The notes under the pieces: model-generated
What the model was told of the DNA's origin: nothing
Databases searched by the model: none
The model's input: only the letters and a program-made list of their open reading frames with translations
Program-made: the position numbers and the translations under genes
Origin: DASXHY01 sp036272195
GTDB lineage: Bacteria > Verrucomicrobiota > Verrucomicrobiia > Limisphaerales > DASXHY01
Length of the DNA stretch: 64,000 nt
Assembly (NCBI GenBank): GCA_036272195.1
Contig: DATAZE010000049.1
Location: forward strand, 1-64,000
Reading direction: 5' to 3'
In this document: piece by piece, positions 23,345 through 31,316 of the stretch
Numbering within the stretch: position 1 is the first letter of the stretch
Layout of the letters: each line of letters opens with the position of its first letter

Positions 23345-24241
23345 ATGGCAAATATTTTAGATACCATCGTTGAAGAAAAGAAACGCGAGGTCGCGCGGCT
23401 ACCGGAGCGCGTGCTGGCCGCGGGCGATTTACGCGATGCCATGCTGGAACACGGCGAACGGCGCGATTTCATGGCTGCGCTAAGATCACGTAGCAGCCGA
23501 GGTAACGAGGCTCAAATCAAACCGGAGCCTCCTAACGTCGGCGGCTACAATTCAATTGCGCTGATTGCGGAAGTGAAGAAGGCCTCCCCATCGGCGGGCA
23601 TTATTTGCAAAGATTTTGATCCCGTTAAGATTGCCAGGGAATACGAAGCGGCAGGCGCGAGTTGTTTGTCAGTGCTAACGGACGAAAAGTTTTTCCAAGG
23701 CTCGCTGGATTACCTGCGGCAAATTCGCGCAGCCGTGAAGCTGCCGCTGTTGCGCAAGGATTTCATCATCGACGAGCGGCAGATTCTGGAAGCCATCGAG
23801 TGGGGCGCGGATGCGATTTTGTTGATCGTGGCGATTCTCGACGACGAGCGCTTGAAACGCTTCCATTCACTGGCGAAAGGCGCTGGCTTGTCTGTGCTGG
23901 TGGAAGTGCACGACGAAGCTGAATTGGAACGCGCGCTGGCGATTGGCGCCGATCTCATTGGCGTGAACAATCGCGATTTGAAAACTTTCAAAGTGGATTT
24001 AGGAACGACGGAACGGCTGGCGGCTAAACTTTATAGTGGCACGGGCATCTTGCCCGTGCGATTGCAGAAAGAAACGCACGGGCAAGATGCCCGTGCCACT
24101 ATGCTCGTCGCCGAAAGCGGCATTCACACGCGAGCGGACGTCGAGCGGTTGACCAAATGCGGCGCGGCGGCAATTCTGGTTGGCGAATCGTTAATGAAGG
24201 GCGGGGATATTCGGGCGAAAGTGAAGGAATTGATTGCCTGA
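23345..24241 (+). CDS. trpC: Indole-3-glycerol phosphate synthase with two in-frame repeat insertions
   Basis: IGPS closes the indole ring in tryptophan synthesis. From ATG 23345 (MANILDTIVEEKKREVARL) the protein has about 298 residues, longer than the usual 255-270. Family motifs are intact: IALIAEVKKASPSAG with the catalytic Lys, LRKDFIIDERQILEA, LVEVHDEAELERAL, GVNNRDLKTF, and LVAESGIHTRADVERL before GAAAILVGESLMKG. Two segments do not belong to the family. One is RSRSSRGNEAQIKPEPPNVG just before the first strand. The other is YSGTGILPVRLQKETHGQD with ARAT before the seventh strand. Both are encoded by palindromic repeats (23490-23548 and 24033-24102) read in frame. Both positions are likely on surface loops. 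It follows prfB and is not in a trp operon; trpF is 20 kb away. Confidence 0.93.
   Translation: MANILDTIVEEKKREVARLPERVLAAGDLRDAMLEHGERRDFMAALRSRSSRGNEAQIKPEPPNVGGYNSIALIAEVKKASPSAGIICKDFDPVKIAREYEAAGASCLSVLTDEKFFQGSLDYLRQIRAAVKLPLLRKDFIIDERQILEAIEWGADAILLIVAILDDERLKRFHSLAKGAGLSVLVEVHDEAELERALAIGADLIGVNNRDLKTFKVDLGTTERLAAKLYSGTGILPVRLQKETHGQDARATMLVAESGIHTRADVERLTKCGAAAILVGESLMKGGDIRAKVKELIA
23490..23548. repeat. Palindromic repeat family B, in frame inside trpC
   Basis: The arms 23490-23513 and 23525-23548 (GTAGCAGCCGAGGTAACGAG... and its inverted partner) match at 20 of 24 positions across an 11-base spacer. The same family occurs between genes at 30531-30603, where the arms match at 23 of 24. 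The left arm of the trpC copy shares 21 of 24 bases with that copy. It adds about 20 residues to TrpC without breaking the frame. Confidence 0.85.
24033..24102. repeat. Palindromic repeat family A, in frame inside trpC
   Basis: Two exact 28-base arms (24033-24060 and 24075-24102), beginning ATAGTGGCACGGGCATCTTG, are reverse complements around a 14-base spacer. Each arm also contains the smaller hairpin CACGGGCA TCT TGCCCGTG. A single arm with 27 of 28 identical bases occurs at 36674-36701, after khpB. The copy in trpC is translated as GTGILPV ... HGQDARAT. Confidence 0.92.
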
Positions 24242-24323
24242 ATGGCGGGGGTTCGAGCGCCGTAGGCGCGGAATATTTGCAGAACACGTCGCGAAAAAAT
24301 TCCAAAGCTCAAAACCGTTGCTA

Positions 24324-25175
24324 TTAATTTGCAGGGTATACATTGTTTGTAGACTTCGGATCATGCGAATAAATCAGGCTGTTCAATTTCGCCACCGCAT
24401 CTTCGTTGCCCTGCTGCGAACATTTCTTAAGCCAGTATATTGCGAGGTCGCGGTTTGTTTCACACCCCTGCCCCTTCAAATAGTGAAGTGCCAAGCCGTA
24501 TTGTGCGGAAACGCTTCCGTTTGTGGCCTCGGGCGCGAGCCAGATCACCGCATTTGATTGTGCGATGAATTGCGCTAATTGGGATCGGGCTTTTGCCGCT
24601 GCGTTGGCCTTGGATACCGCCTCATTATATTTCGACACCCATTCGGGGGGAGGCAAGCACGGTGTTCCGTAGTCGATAGCACGGATTGTCCTCGATCCTC
24701 CAGAAACCGCGGTGTAACTATAGGTGCCGATGTACCGCCCGAGAAAATGCTCTTGAATCGAAATAACCTCGTTCTCAGCAACGGAAAACGGAAAGTTTTT
24801 CACAAAGAATTCTCGATTGTCGTCATGATAAGCATCGCTTCCGTAATAATGCGGGCTTTCTCCGAAATCTCCCATTATCCGAATTCCCTCGGGCTGAACC
24901 TCTACCACTTTTCCGCAAAATTGCACCATGTCGCATCCGGCGACAAAGTTTGTTCCTCCATTAAAAATTCTCCACGGGTGACGATTATATGCCGCTATCA
25001 TTTCTTGGGTGCGAAGCTCTTGTGCGTGTTTTGCTTGTTCGACCTGTTCGGCAGTCACCATAGCATCGATCGTTGTCCCGCCAGAATACTGCCCAACAAA
25101 TTGCCCTCCACCTATTGCGATTTCGATTCCAAAGCTAAATATCGTCGCAAAGAGAATTCGTTGATGTGCATTCAT
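24324..25175 (-). CDS. Secreted protein with Sel1-like C-terminal repeats
   Basis: A 283-residue protein. The N-terminus (RILFATIFSFGIEIAIGG) looks like a signal peptide or anchor. Residues about 50-180 form an unrecognised mostly beta region with two Cys pairs. A helical linker (SKYNEAVSKANAAAKARSQL) follows, then from about residue 205 a Sel1/TPR-like repeat: GSVSAQYGLALHYLKGQG, then CETNRDLAIYWLKKCSQQGNEDA. Sel1 repeats mediate protein contacts. It is a lone gene with an AT-rich coding sequence between trpC (convergent) and the oxidoreductase on the same strand. Function unknown. Confidence 0.65.
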   Translation of the reverse strand: MNAHQRILFATIFSFGIEIAIGGGQFVGQYSGGTTIDAMVTAEQVEQAKHAQELRTQEMIAAYNRHPWRIFNGGTNFVAGCDMVQFCGKVVEVQPEGIRIMGDFGESPHYYGSDAYHDDNREFFVKNFPFSVAENEVISIQEHFLGRYIGTYSYTAVSGGSRTIRAIDYGTPCLPPPEWVSKYNEAVSKANAAAKARSQLAQFIAQSNAVIWLAPEATNGSVSAQYGLALHYLKGQGCETNRDLAIYWLKKCSQQGNEDAVAKLNSLIYSHDPKSTNNVYPAN

Positions 25176-25258
25176 ATTGCAAAGTTATTGGACTTATTCA
25201 GATAGACACTATTTGTCCGACCCATTGTCCAAAATTACGGACCTGCTTTGTGTTTGAC

Positions 25259-26419
25259 CTACACCCTCACCCACTTGCCCGACTTCGCCGATTCTTCCAC
25301 CGCTTCCAACACGCGCTGATTTTTTAACCCATCCTCAAACGTCGGCTGAACCGACTTGCGGTCGACACACGCATTCACGAAATCCGCAACCGTGTGCACG
25401 AATGTATGTTCATAGCCGATAATGTGCCCCGGCGGCCACCACTGGCCCACGTAAGGATGAATCCCGTTTTGTTGCGTGACGATGATATCGCGGAAACCCT
25501 GCCGGTCCGGCGGATTGGTGTTATCGAAAAATTTCAGCCGATTCATGTCCTCGAAATCAAAGCAGAGCGACCCTTTGCTGCCGTTGATTTCAATTTGAAT
25601 GTGGTTTTTACGGCCCAATGCAAAACGCGTGGCTTCGAGATTGGCCAAGGCACCGTTTTCAAACGTGCCCAGGAAAATCGCAGCGTCATCCACCGTCACC
25701 TTCCCCATTTTGCGCTGTGACTTGGGCACGAGCGCGGCGCTTTTGACGGGCGATTCAATCGGGCGCTCCGGAATAAACGTGTGCATCATCCCGCACACTT
25801 TGGTGAACTCACCGACGAGATAGCGGCCGAGGTCGATGATGTGCGCGTTGATGTCACCATGAGCGCCGCTGCCGGAAACTTTTTTGTCGAGACGCCAGGT
25901 CATCGGAAAATCCGGGTCCACAATCCAGTCCTGGGCATAACGCGCGCGGTAGTGATAAATCTGCCCAATAGCGCCTTCGGAAATCATTTTTTTGGCGAGC
26001 GCAATCGCCGGGATACGGCGATAATTATGGCAGACCATGTGGACAATCTTGGATTTCTGCGCCGCGTTGAACATCGTCTGCGCCTGCTTCACCGTCATCG
26101 CCAGTGGTTTCTCACACAGCACATGCTTGCCGTTTTGCGCGGCCGCCACGGCAATTTCGCAATGGCTGTCGTTCGGCGTGTTGATGTCGATGATATCGAT
26201 GAGCGGGTCATTGATAAGCTCGCGCCAATCAGTTGAGGAATTTTGCCAGCCGAATTGCAAACGCGCCGCCTGCACGCCTGCGGAATCGCGTCCGCAGATG
26301 GTGTGCATTTCGACATGAGCTTTCAGCGGGAAAAATCGAGGGGCCTGACGCCAGGCATTCGAGTGGGCTTTCCCCATGAACCGATAACCGACCATTCCGA
26401 CGCGGAGAGTTTTCGCCAT
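25259..26419 (-). CDS. Gfo/Idh/MocA-family NAD(P)-dependent oxidoreductase
   Basis: A 386-residue protein with an N-terminal Rossmann fold (LRVGMVGYRFMGKAHSNAW, a variant of the usual G-x-G-x-x-G), the diagnostic CEKPLAMTVKQAQTMF with the Glu-Lys-Pro nicotinamide-site motif, and MVCHNYRRIPAIALAK. The GFO_IDH_MocA_C domain follows, with GSGAHGDINAHIIDLGRYLVGE supplying the likely catalytic His/Asp. Relatives dehydrogenate inositols, sugars or sugar acids. The substrate is not told by context because the gene stands alone. It diverges from lpxD, with a 150-base shared promoter region. Confidence 0.88.
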   Translation of the reverse strand: MAKTLRVGMVGYRFMGKAHSNAWRQAPRFFPLKAHVEMHTICGRDSAGVQAARLQFGWQNSSTDWRELINDPLIDIIDINTPNDSHCEIAVAAAQNGKHVLCEKPLAMTVKQAQTMFNAAQKSKIVHMVCHNYRRIPAIALAKKMISEGAIGQIYHYRARYAQDWIVDPDFPMTWRLDKKVSGSGAHGDINAHIIDLGRYLVGEFTKVCGMMHTFIPERPIESPVKSAALVPKSQRKMGKVTVDDAAIFLGTFENGALANLEATRFALGRKNHIQIEINGSKGSLCFDFEDMNRLKFFDNTNPPDRQGFRDIIVTQQNGIHPYVGQWWPPGHIIGYEHTFVHTVADFVNACVDRKSVQPTFEDGLKNQRVLEAVEESAKSGKWVRV

Positions 26420-26570
26420 AAAGTTGGTGGTTGAATTAGCGTCCGCCGTCTTTATAGTGACCTACGATTTTCAAGTCAATCGGCGACTGGGGCTTTGGCA
26501 TAAATCCGGCTTGAATCGTTCGTCAAAGTAAAGCCGTTTAAATTCAAAAGTCACTGTTTAACAAAGACTT

Positions 26571-27593
26571 ATGCCGTTTACCACTGCTGAAATCGCGAAA
26601 TATCTGAAAGGCGAGGTTTTGGGCGATGTCGCCGCTGTCCTGAACACGTTCGCTCCCGCCGACCGCGCCCAGGTTGGTGATCTTACCTTCGCTGAAAACG
26701 CGGATTATTTCTCACGCGCCGAACAAAGCGCTGCCTCCGCGATCATCGTGGATGGCGATTTCACCTCGAAAAAAATCCTCATTCGCGTGCCGAACGCGCG
26801 CATCGGTTTTGCAAAAGCGCTGGAATTATTTTTTCCCGAACCGGCTTTTGCGCCGGGTGTGCATCCCACCGCCATCGTGGCTGCTTCAGCGCAAATCGAT
26901 CCCACGGCGCACGTGGGACCGTATTGTGTGGTCGCGGAAAAAGCCCACATCGGCGCGCGATCGATTTTGCAAGGCGGCAATCATCTGGGCGCGCACTGTC
27001 ATCTGGGCGAGGACGTGAATTTATTTCCGAACGTCACAGTTTACGCGCGCAGCGAAATCGGCAATCGCGTCCGCATTCACGCCGGGACGGTTGTCGGCTC
27101 CGACGGATTTGGTTACGTGCAGGATAACGGCATTCACCGCAAGGTGCCACAAATCGGCAACGTGATTATTCGCGACGACGTGGAAATCGGCTCGAACGTC
27201 TGCATCGATCGCGGAGCGCTCGGACCGACGATCATCGGCAAAGGCACCAAGATCGACAACCTCGTACAAATCGCGCACAACGTTTCCATCGGCGAACATT
27301 GCCTGGTCATTTCGCAAGTGGGCGTGGCCGGCAGCACGAAGCTGGGAAATTATGTGATTCTGGCGGGGCAGGCGGGACTGGCGGGACATTTGAAAATCGG
27401 CAATCGCGTGACGGTGACTGCGCAGGCCGGAGTAATGAACAATATTCCCGACGGCGAAAAGTGGCTGGGCTCGCCCGCGCAACCCGATCGCCAAGCCAAG
27501 CGGCAGATGATTGCCGCTACGCATTTACCGGATTTGTTGAAGCGCGTCGCCGAGCTGGAGAAAAAATTGGGCGTGGAATCGGAGCGGGAATAA
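26571..27593 (+). CDS. lpxD: UDP-3-O-(3-hydroxyacyl)glucosamine N-acyltransferase
   Basis: LpxD adds the N-linked hydroxyacyl chain in the third step of lipid A synthesis, using acyl-ACP in the cytoplasm. The 340-residue length fits the family. Residues 1-100 are the uridine-binding domain (GDVAAVLNTFAPADRAQVGDLTF). Residues about 105-315 are a left-handed beta helix of hexapeptide repeats (for example IVAASAQIDPTAHVGPYCVV and GNRVRIHAGTVVGSDGFGYV), with the catalytic His in NLVQIAHNVSIGEHC. The C-terminal helix (LLKRVAELEKKLGVE) closes the trimer. Its presence implies a Gram-negative outer membrane. Here it stands alone, away from lpxA and fabZ. Confidence 0.95.
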   Translation: MPFTTAEIAKYLKGEVLGDVAAVLNTFAPADRAQVGDLTFAENADYFSRAEQSAASAIIVDGDFTSKKILIRVPNARIGFAKALELFFPEPAFAPGVHPTAIVAASAQIDPTAHVGPYCVVAEKAHIGARSILQGGNHLGAHCHLGEDVNLFPNVTVYARSEIGNRVRIHAGTVVGSDGFGYVQDNGIHRKVPQIGNVIIRDDVEIGSNVCIDRGALGPTIIGKGTKIDNLVQIAHNVSIGEHCLVISQVGVAGSTKLGNYVILAGQAGLAGHLKIGNRVTVTAQAGVMNNIPDGEKWLGSPAQPDRQAKRQMIAATHLPDLLKRVAELEKKLGVESERE

Positions 27594-27856
27594 ATCGATT
27601 TCCCTCTAAAAATCGCGAGACGCTTGTAAGCGAGCGTCAACCGGGGACGCAATTCGCGCAGACCGTGGCAAGGCAGCACATTTTCAATTCGCAACTTCCT
27701 GCCATCGCCCCCTTTAACGCATGGCCTCATCATTTAAGGGTCAGCTCCATTTGTTGGCTGGGATTAAATATATTTTCCTCTTAATCAGATACTTATACGG
27801 CGACTCATTGACACCTCCAATCCTCAGGCGCACACTCGCCTTGTAGCAGCCTAAGT
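27594..27856. other. Intergenic region, no gene seen
   Basis: The first 260 bases after lpxD hold only short frames and no recognisable motif. The end of this stretch (27841-27856) contains GTAGCAGCC, which resembles half of the family B repeat. The structured block starts at 27857. Confidence 0.4.
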
Positions 27857-28048
27857 CGGCCTGCCTTCCTGCAGGCCGTCGCGGGGGACCCAAACCCGGA
27901 TTCCGCAATTGCGGAACGGGGCGGGGCGAACGGCGATGGCGAACCATCGTCGAGGTCACTTTCAGGACCTAGCCCGTCAGCTAACCTCGTCGGCATCTGG
28001 AAGGGCGATCCTCCAGGACCCGCGTGTGCGGGCACCCGCGGTCTCCCC
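27857..28048. ncRNA. Candidate structured RNA block (strand unknown), with a 45-codon frame
   Basis: Compact stems can be drawn in a row: CGGCCTGC/GCAGGCCG at 27857-27878 (8 bp, 6-base loop), the 16-base palindrome TTCCGCAATTGCGGAA at 27901-27916, CGATGG-CGAA-CCATCG at 27934-27949, AGGTC/GACCT at 27953-27970, and CCCGC-GTGT-GCGGG at 28019-28032. A possible closing helix pairs GGGGGACC (27883-27890) with GGTCTCCCC (28040-28048). It matches no RNA class I recognise (RNase P, tmRNA, SRP and 6S RNA were considered). A plus-strand frame from ATG 27936 to TAG 28073 gives MANHRRGHFQDLARQLTSSA and 25 more residues and could instead be a small gene. Which is real cannot be settled here. Confidence 0.35.
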
Positions 28049-28068
28049 ACTCAAAACGCGTTGCGTGT

Positions 28069-28167
28069 TGTAGCGGCGGTCTATGCCCGTCGCCAAGATA
28101 TGCAGCGGCGCTCCCTGAGCGCCGGACTGACCTTGTAGAACTGCGGCGGTCATAGACCGCTGCTACA
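28069..28167. repeat. Bracketed inverted repeat upstream of the SPFH gene
   Basis: The arms TGTAGCGGCGGTCTATG (28069-28085) and its inverted partner (28151-28167) match at 16 of 17 bases. The space between them holds another hairpin, CGGCGCT-CCCTGA... around 28105-28124. The right arm ends 34 bases before the SPFH start, so it lies in that gene's leader. Confidence 0.8.
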
Positions 28168-28201
28168 CGAGCTACAGCGCAGCCATATCGGAGATTGGGT
28201 T

Positions 28202-29998
28202 ATGACAAATGTATTCACGTTTTTGGCAAATCACTGGGTGCTTACCGGCGTGGCGTTCATCGTCTTGTTTGCAATGTTCGCGCAATTGTTTACTGGAGCG
28301 GCGCTCATCTCGGAACGGCAGGTCGGCATCGTCGTGAAGCGATTCGGCGGGCGCGGTTTGGAACCGGGCCGCTTGATTGCCCTTGCCGGCGAAGCGGGGT
28401 ATCAGGCCGATACGCTCGCGCCGGGACTGCATTTCGGGTTCTGGCGCTGGCAATATCGAATCATCAAAGGCTCGGTCACCGTCGTGCCCCAGGGTGAAAT
28501 CGCCCTGGTGCTCGCGGCAGATGGCGCCGCGATTCCCGCCGAGCGAATCCTGGGAAAAATCGTCGATTGCGACAATTTCCAGGACGCGCGGAAGTTCCTG
28601 GTGAACGGCGGCGAAAAGGGCCGTCAGCTCGGGATGCTGACTGGCGGCACGTATCGCATCAATTCCGCGTTGTTCACGGTCATCACGTCGCACACGGCGG
28701 AAAATCACGCCATGGCGCCGTTGCAACTGGAACTCACCCGTGTGAACACCGACATGGTGGGCATCGTGACGACACTGGACGGCCGGCCGATTGAGGCCGG
28801 GGAAATTGCCGGGCCGACCATTGCCGGTCACGACAACTTCCAGAATGCACAGGCATTCCTGGACGGCGGCGGCAGTCGCGGATTGCAGGAACAAGTCCTG
28901 TTGTCCGGCACGTGGAACCTGAATCCCTGGTTCGCCCAGGTGGAGCAGGTCCCGATGGTGCATATACCGATTGGCCACATTGGCGTCGTGATCTCGTTCG
29001 TTGGAAAGGCGCACGAGGACGTCAGCGGAGTCGAGTTCAAACATGGCGACCTGGTCATGGTCGGTCACAAAGGTGTGTGGGTGACGCCGCTTTATCCCGG
29101 CAAACACCCGCTCAACACCCGCGTGATGAAAGTTGAATTGGTCCCGACCACGAACATCGTATTGAACTGGGCCACGCGCACCGAGGCGCATCATTACGAC
29201 GAGAAGCTTTCGTCGATAACCGTGCGCTCGAAGGACGGGTTCGCGTTCAATCTCGACGTGTCGCAGATCATCCACGTCGGCGCGCTCGACGCGCCGAAGG
29301 TCATCTCGCGCGTCGGATCGATGCAGAACCTGGTCGATCACGTGTTGCAGCCGATTGTCGGAAATTACTTCCGCAACTCGGCGCAGGATTACACGGTGCT
29401 CGACTTCCTGAGCGCGCGCAGCCATCGCCAGACGGAAGCGGCGGAACATATCCGCACGGCCATCGGCGCTTATGACGTGCAGGCGATCGACACGCTGATT
29501 GGCGATATCAATCCACCGGCCCAGTTGATGCAGACGCAGACGGACCGGAAGATCGCCGAAGAGCAGAAGAAGACCTACGAAGTGCAGGAAGCCGCGCAGA
29601 AGCAGCGCCAACAATTGGTGCGACAGACTTCGCTCGCGGACATCCAGCAACAGGTCGTCGGCGCGGAACAGGGCGTGAGCATCGCGGAATTGCACGCGAA
29701 CGCCAACGTCAAGCAGGCGGCCGGTGAAGCCGAATCGACGCGGTTGCGCGCCATCGGCGAAGCGGAAGCGATTCGCGCAACCGGCCAGGCGAAGGCCGAA
29801 GCTTATCGCGCGGGCGTGGAATCGCTCGGCACACAGGGCTACACGGTGATGCAGTTGATGCAAATCGTGGGCGACCGCAACGTGCGAATTGTGCCGGACG
29901 TCGCGGTAAGCGGCGCCACGGCAAACCCGGGCCTGGTGGATGGATTACTCGGCGTGATGCTGCGCAATCAAAATACCGGCCCAACTCAGAAAAACTGA
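28202..29998 (+). CDS. SPFH/band 7 (flotillin-like) membrane scaffold protein
   Basis: A 598-residue protein with one N-terminal membrane segment (about residues 12-34). An SPFH/band 7 domain follows; it begins ERQVGIVVKRFGGRGLEPGR and is unusually long because the region about residues 65-290 contains repeated, insertion-like segments (IPAERILGKIVDCDNFQDAR and IEAGEIAGPTIAGHDNFQNA are parallel). From about residue 440 the chain is a long Ala/Glu/Gln-rich coiled coil (EEQKKTYEVQEAAQKQRQQL, AGEAESTRLRAIGEAEAIRA), as in flotillins. Such proteins form membrane microdomain assemblies. No NfeD-type partner gene is next to it. A strong hairpin terminator lies 15 bases past the stop. Confidence 0.88.
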   Translation: MTNVFTFLANHWVLTGVAFIVLFAMFAQLFTGAALISERQVGIVVKRFGGRGLEPGRLIALAGEAGYQADTLAPGLHFGFWRWQYRIIKGSVTVVPQGEIALVLAADGAAIPAERILGKIVDCDNFQDARKFLVNGGEKGRQLGMLTGGTYRINSALFTVITSHTAENHAMAPLQLELTRVNTDMVGIVTTLDGRPIEAGEIAGPTIAGHDNFQNAQAFLDGGGSRGLQEQVLLSGTWNLNPWFAQVEQVPMVHIPIGHIGVVISFVGKAHEDVSGVEFKHGDLVMVGHKGVWVTPLYPGKHPLNTRVMKVELVPTTNIVLNWATRTEAHHYDEKLSSITVRSKDGFAFNLDVSQIIHVGALDAPKVISRVGSMQNLVDHVLQPIVGNYFRNSAQDYTVLDFLSARSHRQTEAAEHIRTAIGAYDVQAIDTLIGDINPPAQLMQTQTDRKIAEEQKKTYEVQEAAQKQRQQLVRQTSLADIQQQVVGAEQGVSIAELHANANVKQAAGEAESTRLRAIGEAEAIRATGQAKAEAYRAGVESLGTQGYTVMQLMQIVGDRNVRIVPDVAVSGATANPGLVDGLLGVMLRNQNTGPTQKN

Positions 29999-30013
29999 GC
30001 GCCAGGGAGGCAC

Positions 30014-30045
30014 GGAGCGCGCCAGCAATGGCGCGCTCCCTTTTC
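30014..30045 (+). terminator. Rho-independent terminator after the SPFH gene
   Basis: A perfect 11-bp stem GGAGCGCGCCA / TGGCGCGCTCC around the loop GCAA, followed by CTTTTCTCT. It lies 15 bases past the stop at 29998 and before the next gene at 30075. Confidence 0.88.
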
Positions 30046-30074
30046 TCTGGAAAATAAGCCAACCGAAATTCGAT

Positions 30075-30494
30075 ATGAATACTTACCAGCACACTCAACC
30101 AGGCACGGCCATCGTCAATTGCATGCGGGTGATGTTCGTGTTTTTCGCCGTCGGCAGCGTCTTCCTGCATCAATTTATAATCGGGACAATAATAATCGCA
30201 ATCACCGGCTGGGTCTTTCGCTCGATGACCATTGAAATCTCCGAGACGGAATTGATTTGGTATTTCGGCTCCGGTTTTCTGCGGAAACGTGTGCCGCTGA
30301 GCGAAGTGGCATCGGCAGAGCCGGTCACGACCACATTTTGGAACGGCTGGGGGATTCATTACACGTCGCGCGGCTGGCTTTACAACGTGGCCGGTCGAGG
30401 CGCAGTCACCATCACCTTGCGGAATGGCAAACAGTTCTGTCTGGGAACAGATGAGCCGGAGGAGTTAGCCAGGCAATTGATGGCGCGCAAATAA
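30075..30494 (+). CDS. Small membrane protein with a PH-like C-terminal domain
   Basis: A 139-residue protein. Two hydrophobic segments close together (about residues 15-50: MRVMFVFFAVGSVFLHQFI and IGTIIIAITGWVF) form a hairpin anchor. A soluble beta-rich part with alternating strands follows (MTIEISETELIWYFGSGF, KRVPLSEVASAEPV, GAVTITLRNGKQFCLGTDEP) and a final helix (ELARQLMARK). That order is like bacterial PH (bPH) domains, where the last segment reads a threshold of x-x-x-L-x-x-x-L. No specific family is certain. It is a single gene after the SPFH terminator. Confidence 0.6.
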   Translation: MNTYQHTQPGTAIVNCMRVMFVFFAVGSVFLHQFIIGTIIIAITGWVFRSMTIEISETELIWYFGSGFLRKRVPLSEVASAEPVTTTFWNGWGIHYTSRGWLYNVAGRGAVTITLRNGKQFCLGTDEPEELARQLMARK

Positions 30495-30530
30495 TAACGC
30501 GAAGCACGAACGGAAGCGCACCCAACATTC

Positions 30531-30603
30531 GTAGCAGCCGACGTCAGGAGGCTCCAATCAGATTTTCCAAAAAAGGAATGAGCCTCCTGATGTCGGCTGC
30601 TAC
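30531..30603. repeat. Palindromic repeat family B (intergenic copy)
   Basis: The arms 30531-30554 and 30580-30603 (GTAGCAGCCGACGTCAGGAG...) are inverted with 23 of 24 matching bases, around an AT-rich 25-base spacer. It sits between two convergent genes and its right end supplies the stop codon of the 69-residue gene on the minus strand. The same family is inserted inside trpC. Confidence 0.92.
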
Positions 30604-30809
30604 AACTCATCTTCCCGCTCGGCGTAGAATAACTGGTGGGCGCGATCGTAATCGGCTTCAGGAACGAACACTTTGGCGGGGCGATTTAAATCGCCATCTT
30701 CCGGCAGCGTCGGATCTACGAATTCCTGCGTGGCCATGATGCCGTGTTTTTCCAGCATCACGACGAGCATTTCAGTATTAATGACCGGGCCGGTATAGAA
30801 GAGCTTCAC
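30600..30809 (-). CDS. DUF2007-family small protein
   Basis: A 69-residue protein with a GTG start. It has the pattern of putative signal-transducing/GlnB-like DUF2007 proteins: KLFYTGPVINTEMLVVMLEK followed by HGIMATQEFVD and a conserved end VFVPEADYDRAHQLFYAERE. The family is a small ferredoxin-like fold with unknown role. The TAG stop at 30600-30602 falls inside the right arm of the neighbouring palindromic repeat, so the repeat may have replaced the original 3' end. Confidence 0.75.
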   Translation of the reverse strand: MKLFYTGPVINTEMLVVMLEKHGIMATQEFVDPTLPEDGDLNRPAKVFVPEADYDRAHQLFYAEREDEL

Positions 30810-30983
30810 TTCAGTGAATTAAACCACGATAGGCCGTGAAGCGTAAAACACGAATTAACCTGAACGCGTTCTTATAAATTGACGCAATACGCACATACGC
30901 ACCCCACCCCATACAAAATAACTCTTCTCGTGTAATTGTCATCGCGTCCGGGATTTGAGAAAGTAATGCGCAACGAGGCAATT

Positions 30984-31316
30984 ATGAATGACATCAATAA
31001 AGAAGAAGTTTTTAGCAACCTGAAGAGTTTCTTGAAATCGAAAGGCATCGAAATCCAGGACGGCTCCTACGCCGCCGGAATTCGCAAGGGCTGCGAAATC
31101 CTCACCGATACCGTGAACCTCAGCCAGCGGGCATTGGTGCGGGCAAAGGGCGCGATGGACAAGGGCCTGGATCAGGTTCGGCAAACCGTCCACGAGCGGA
31201 CAGCGCCGAAAACGGGCGGTGCCAAAGCAAAGGAACCCGCCTCCGCCAAATCCAAAAATAAAACCCGCCCAAAAACAAACACCGAAAAAAAACGCGCCAG
31301 GCGCTCTCCCAAATAG
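30984..31316 (+). CDS. Small basic protein with Lys/Ala-rich tail
   Basis: About 110 residues from the ATG at 30984 (MNDINKEEVFSNLKSFLKSK); two earlier in-frame starts (30936, 30966) add up to 16 residues. The first 65 residues look like a compact helical domain (FLKSKGIEIQDGSYAAGIRK, ILTDTVNLSQRALVRAKGAM). The rest is a disordered Lys/Ala/Pro tail ending KKRARRSPK, resembling histone H1-like tails of DNA-binding proteins. No family was recognised. Binding to DNA is a guess from charge only. Confidence 0.55.
   Translation: MNDINKEEVFSNLKSFLKSKGIEIQDGSYAAGIRKGCEILTDTVNLSQRALVRAKGAMDKGLDQVRQTVHERTAPKTGGAKAKEPASAKSKNKTRPKTNTEKKRARRSPK

Noticed and set aside
27857..28048. Identification of the structured block as tmRNA, RNase P RNA, SRP RNA or 6S RNA.
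   Set aside because: None of the diagnostic sequences of those RNAs, such as the tRNA-like ends of tmRNA or the GGAA-capped SRP helix with its AGCAG side, is present.
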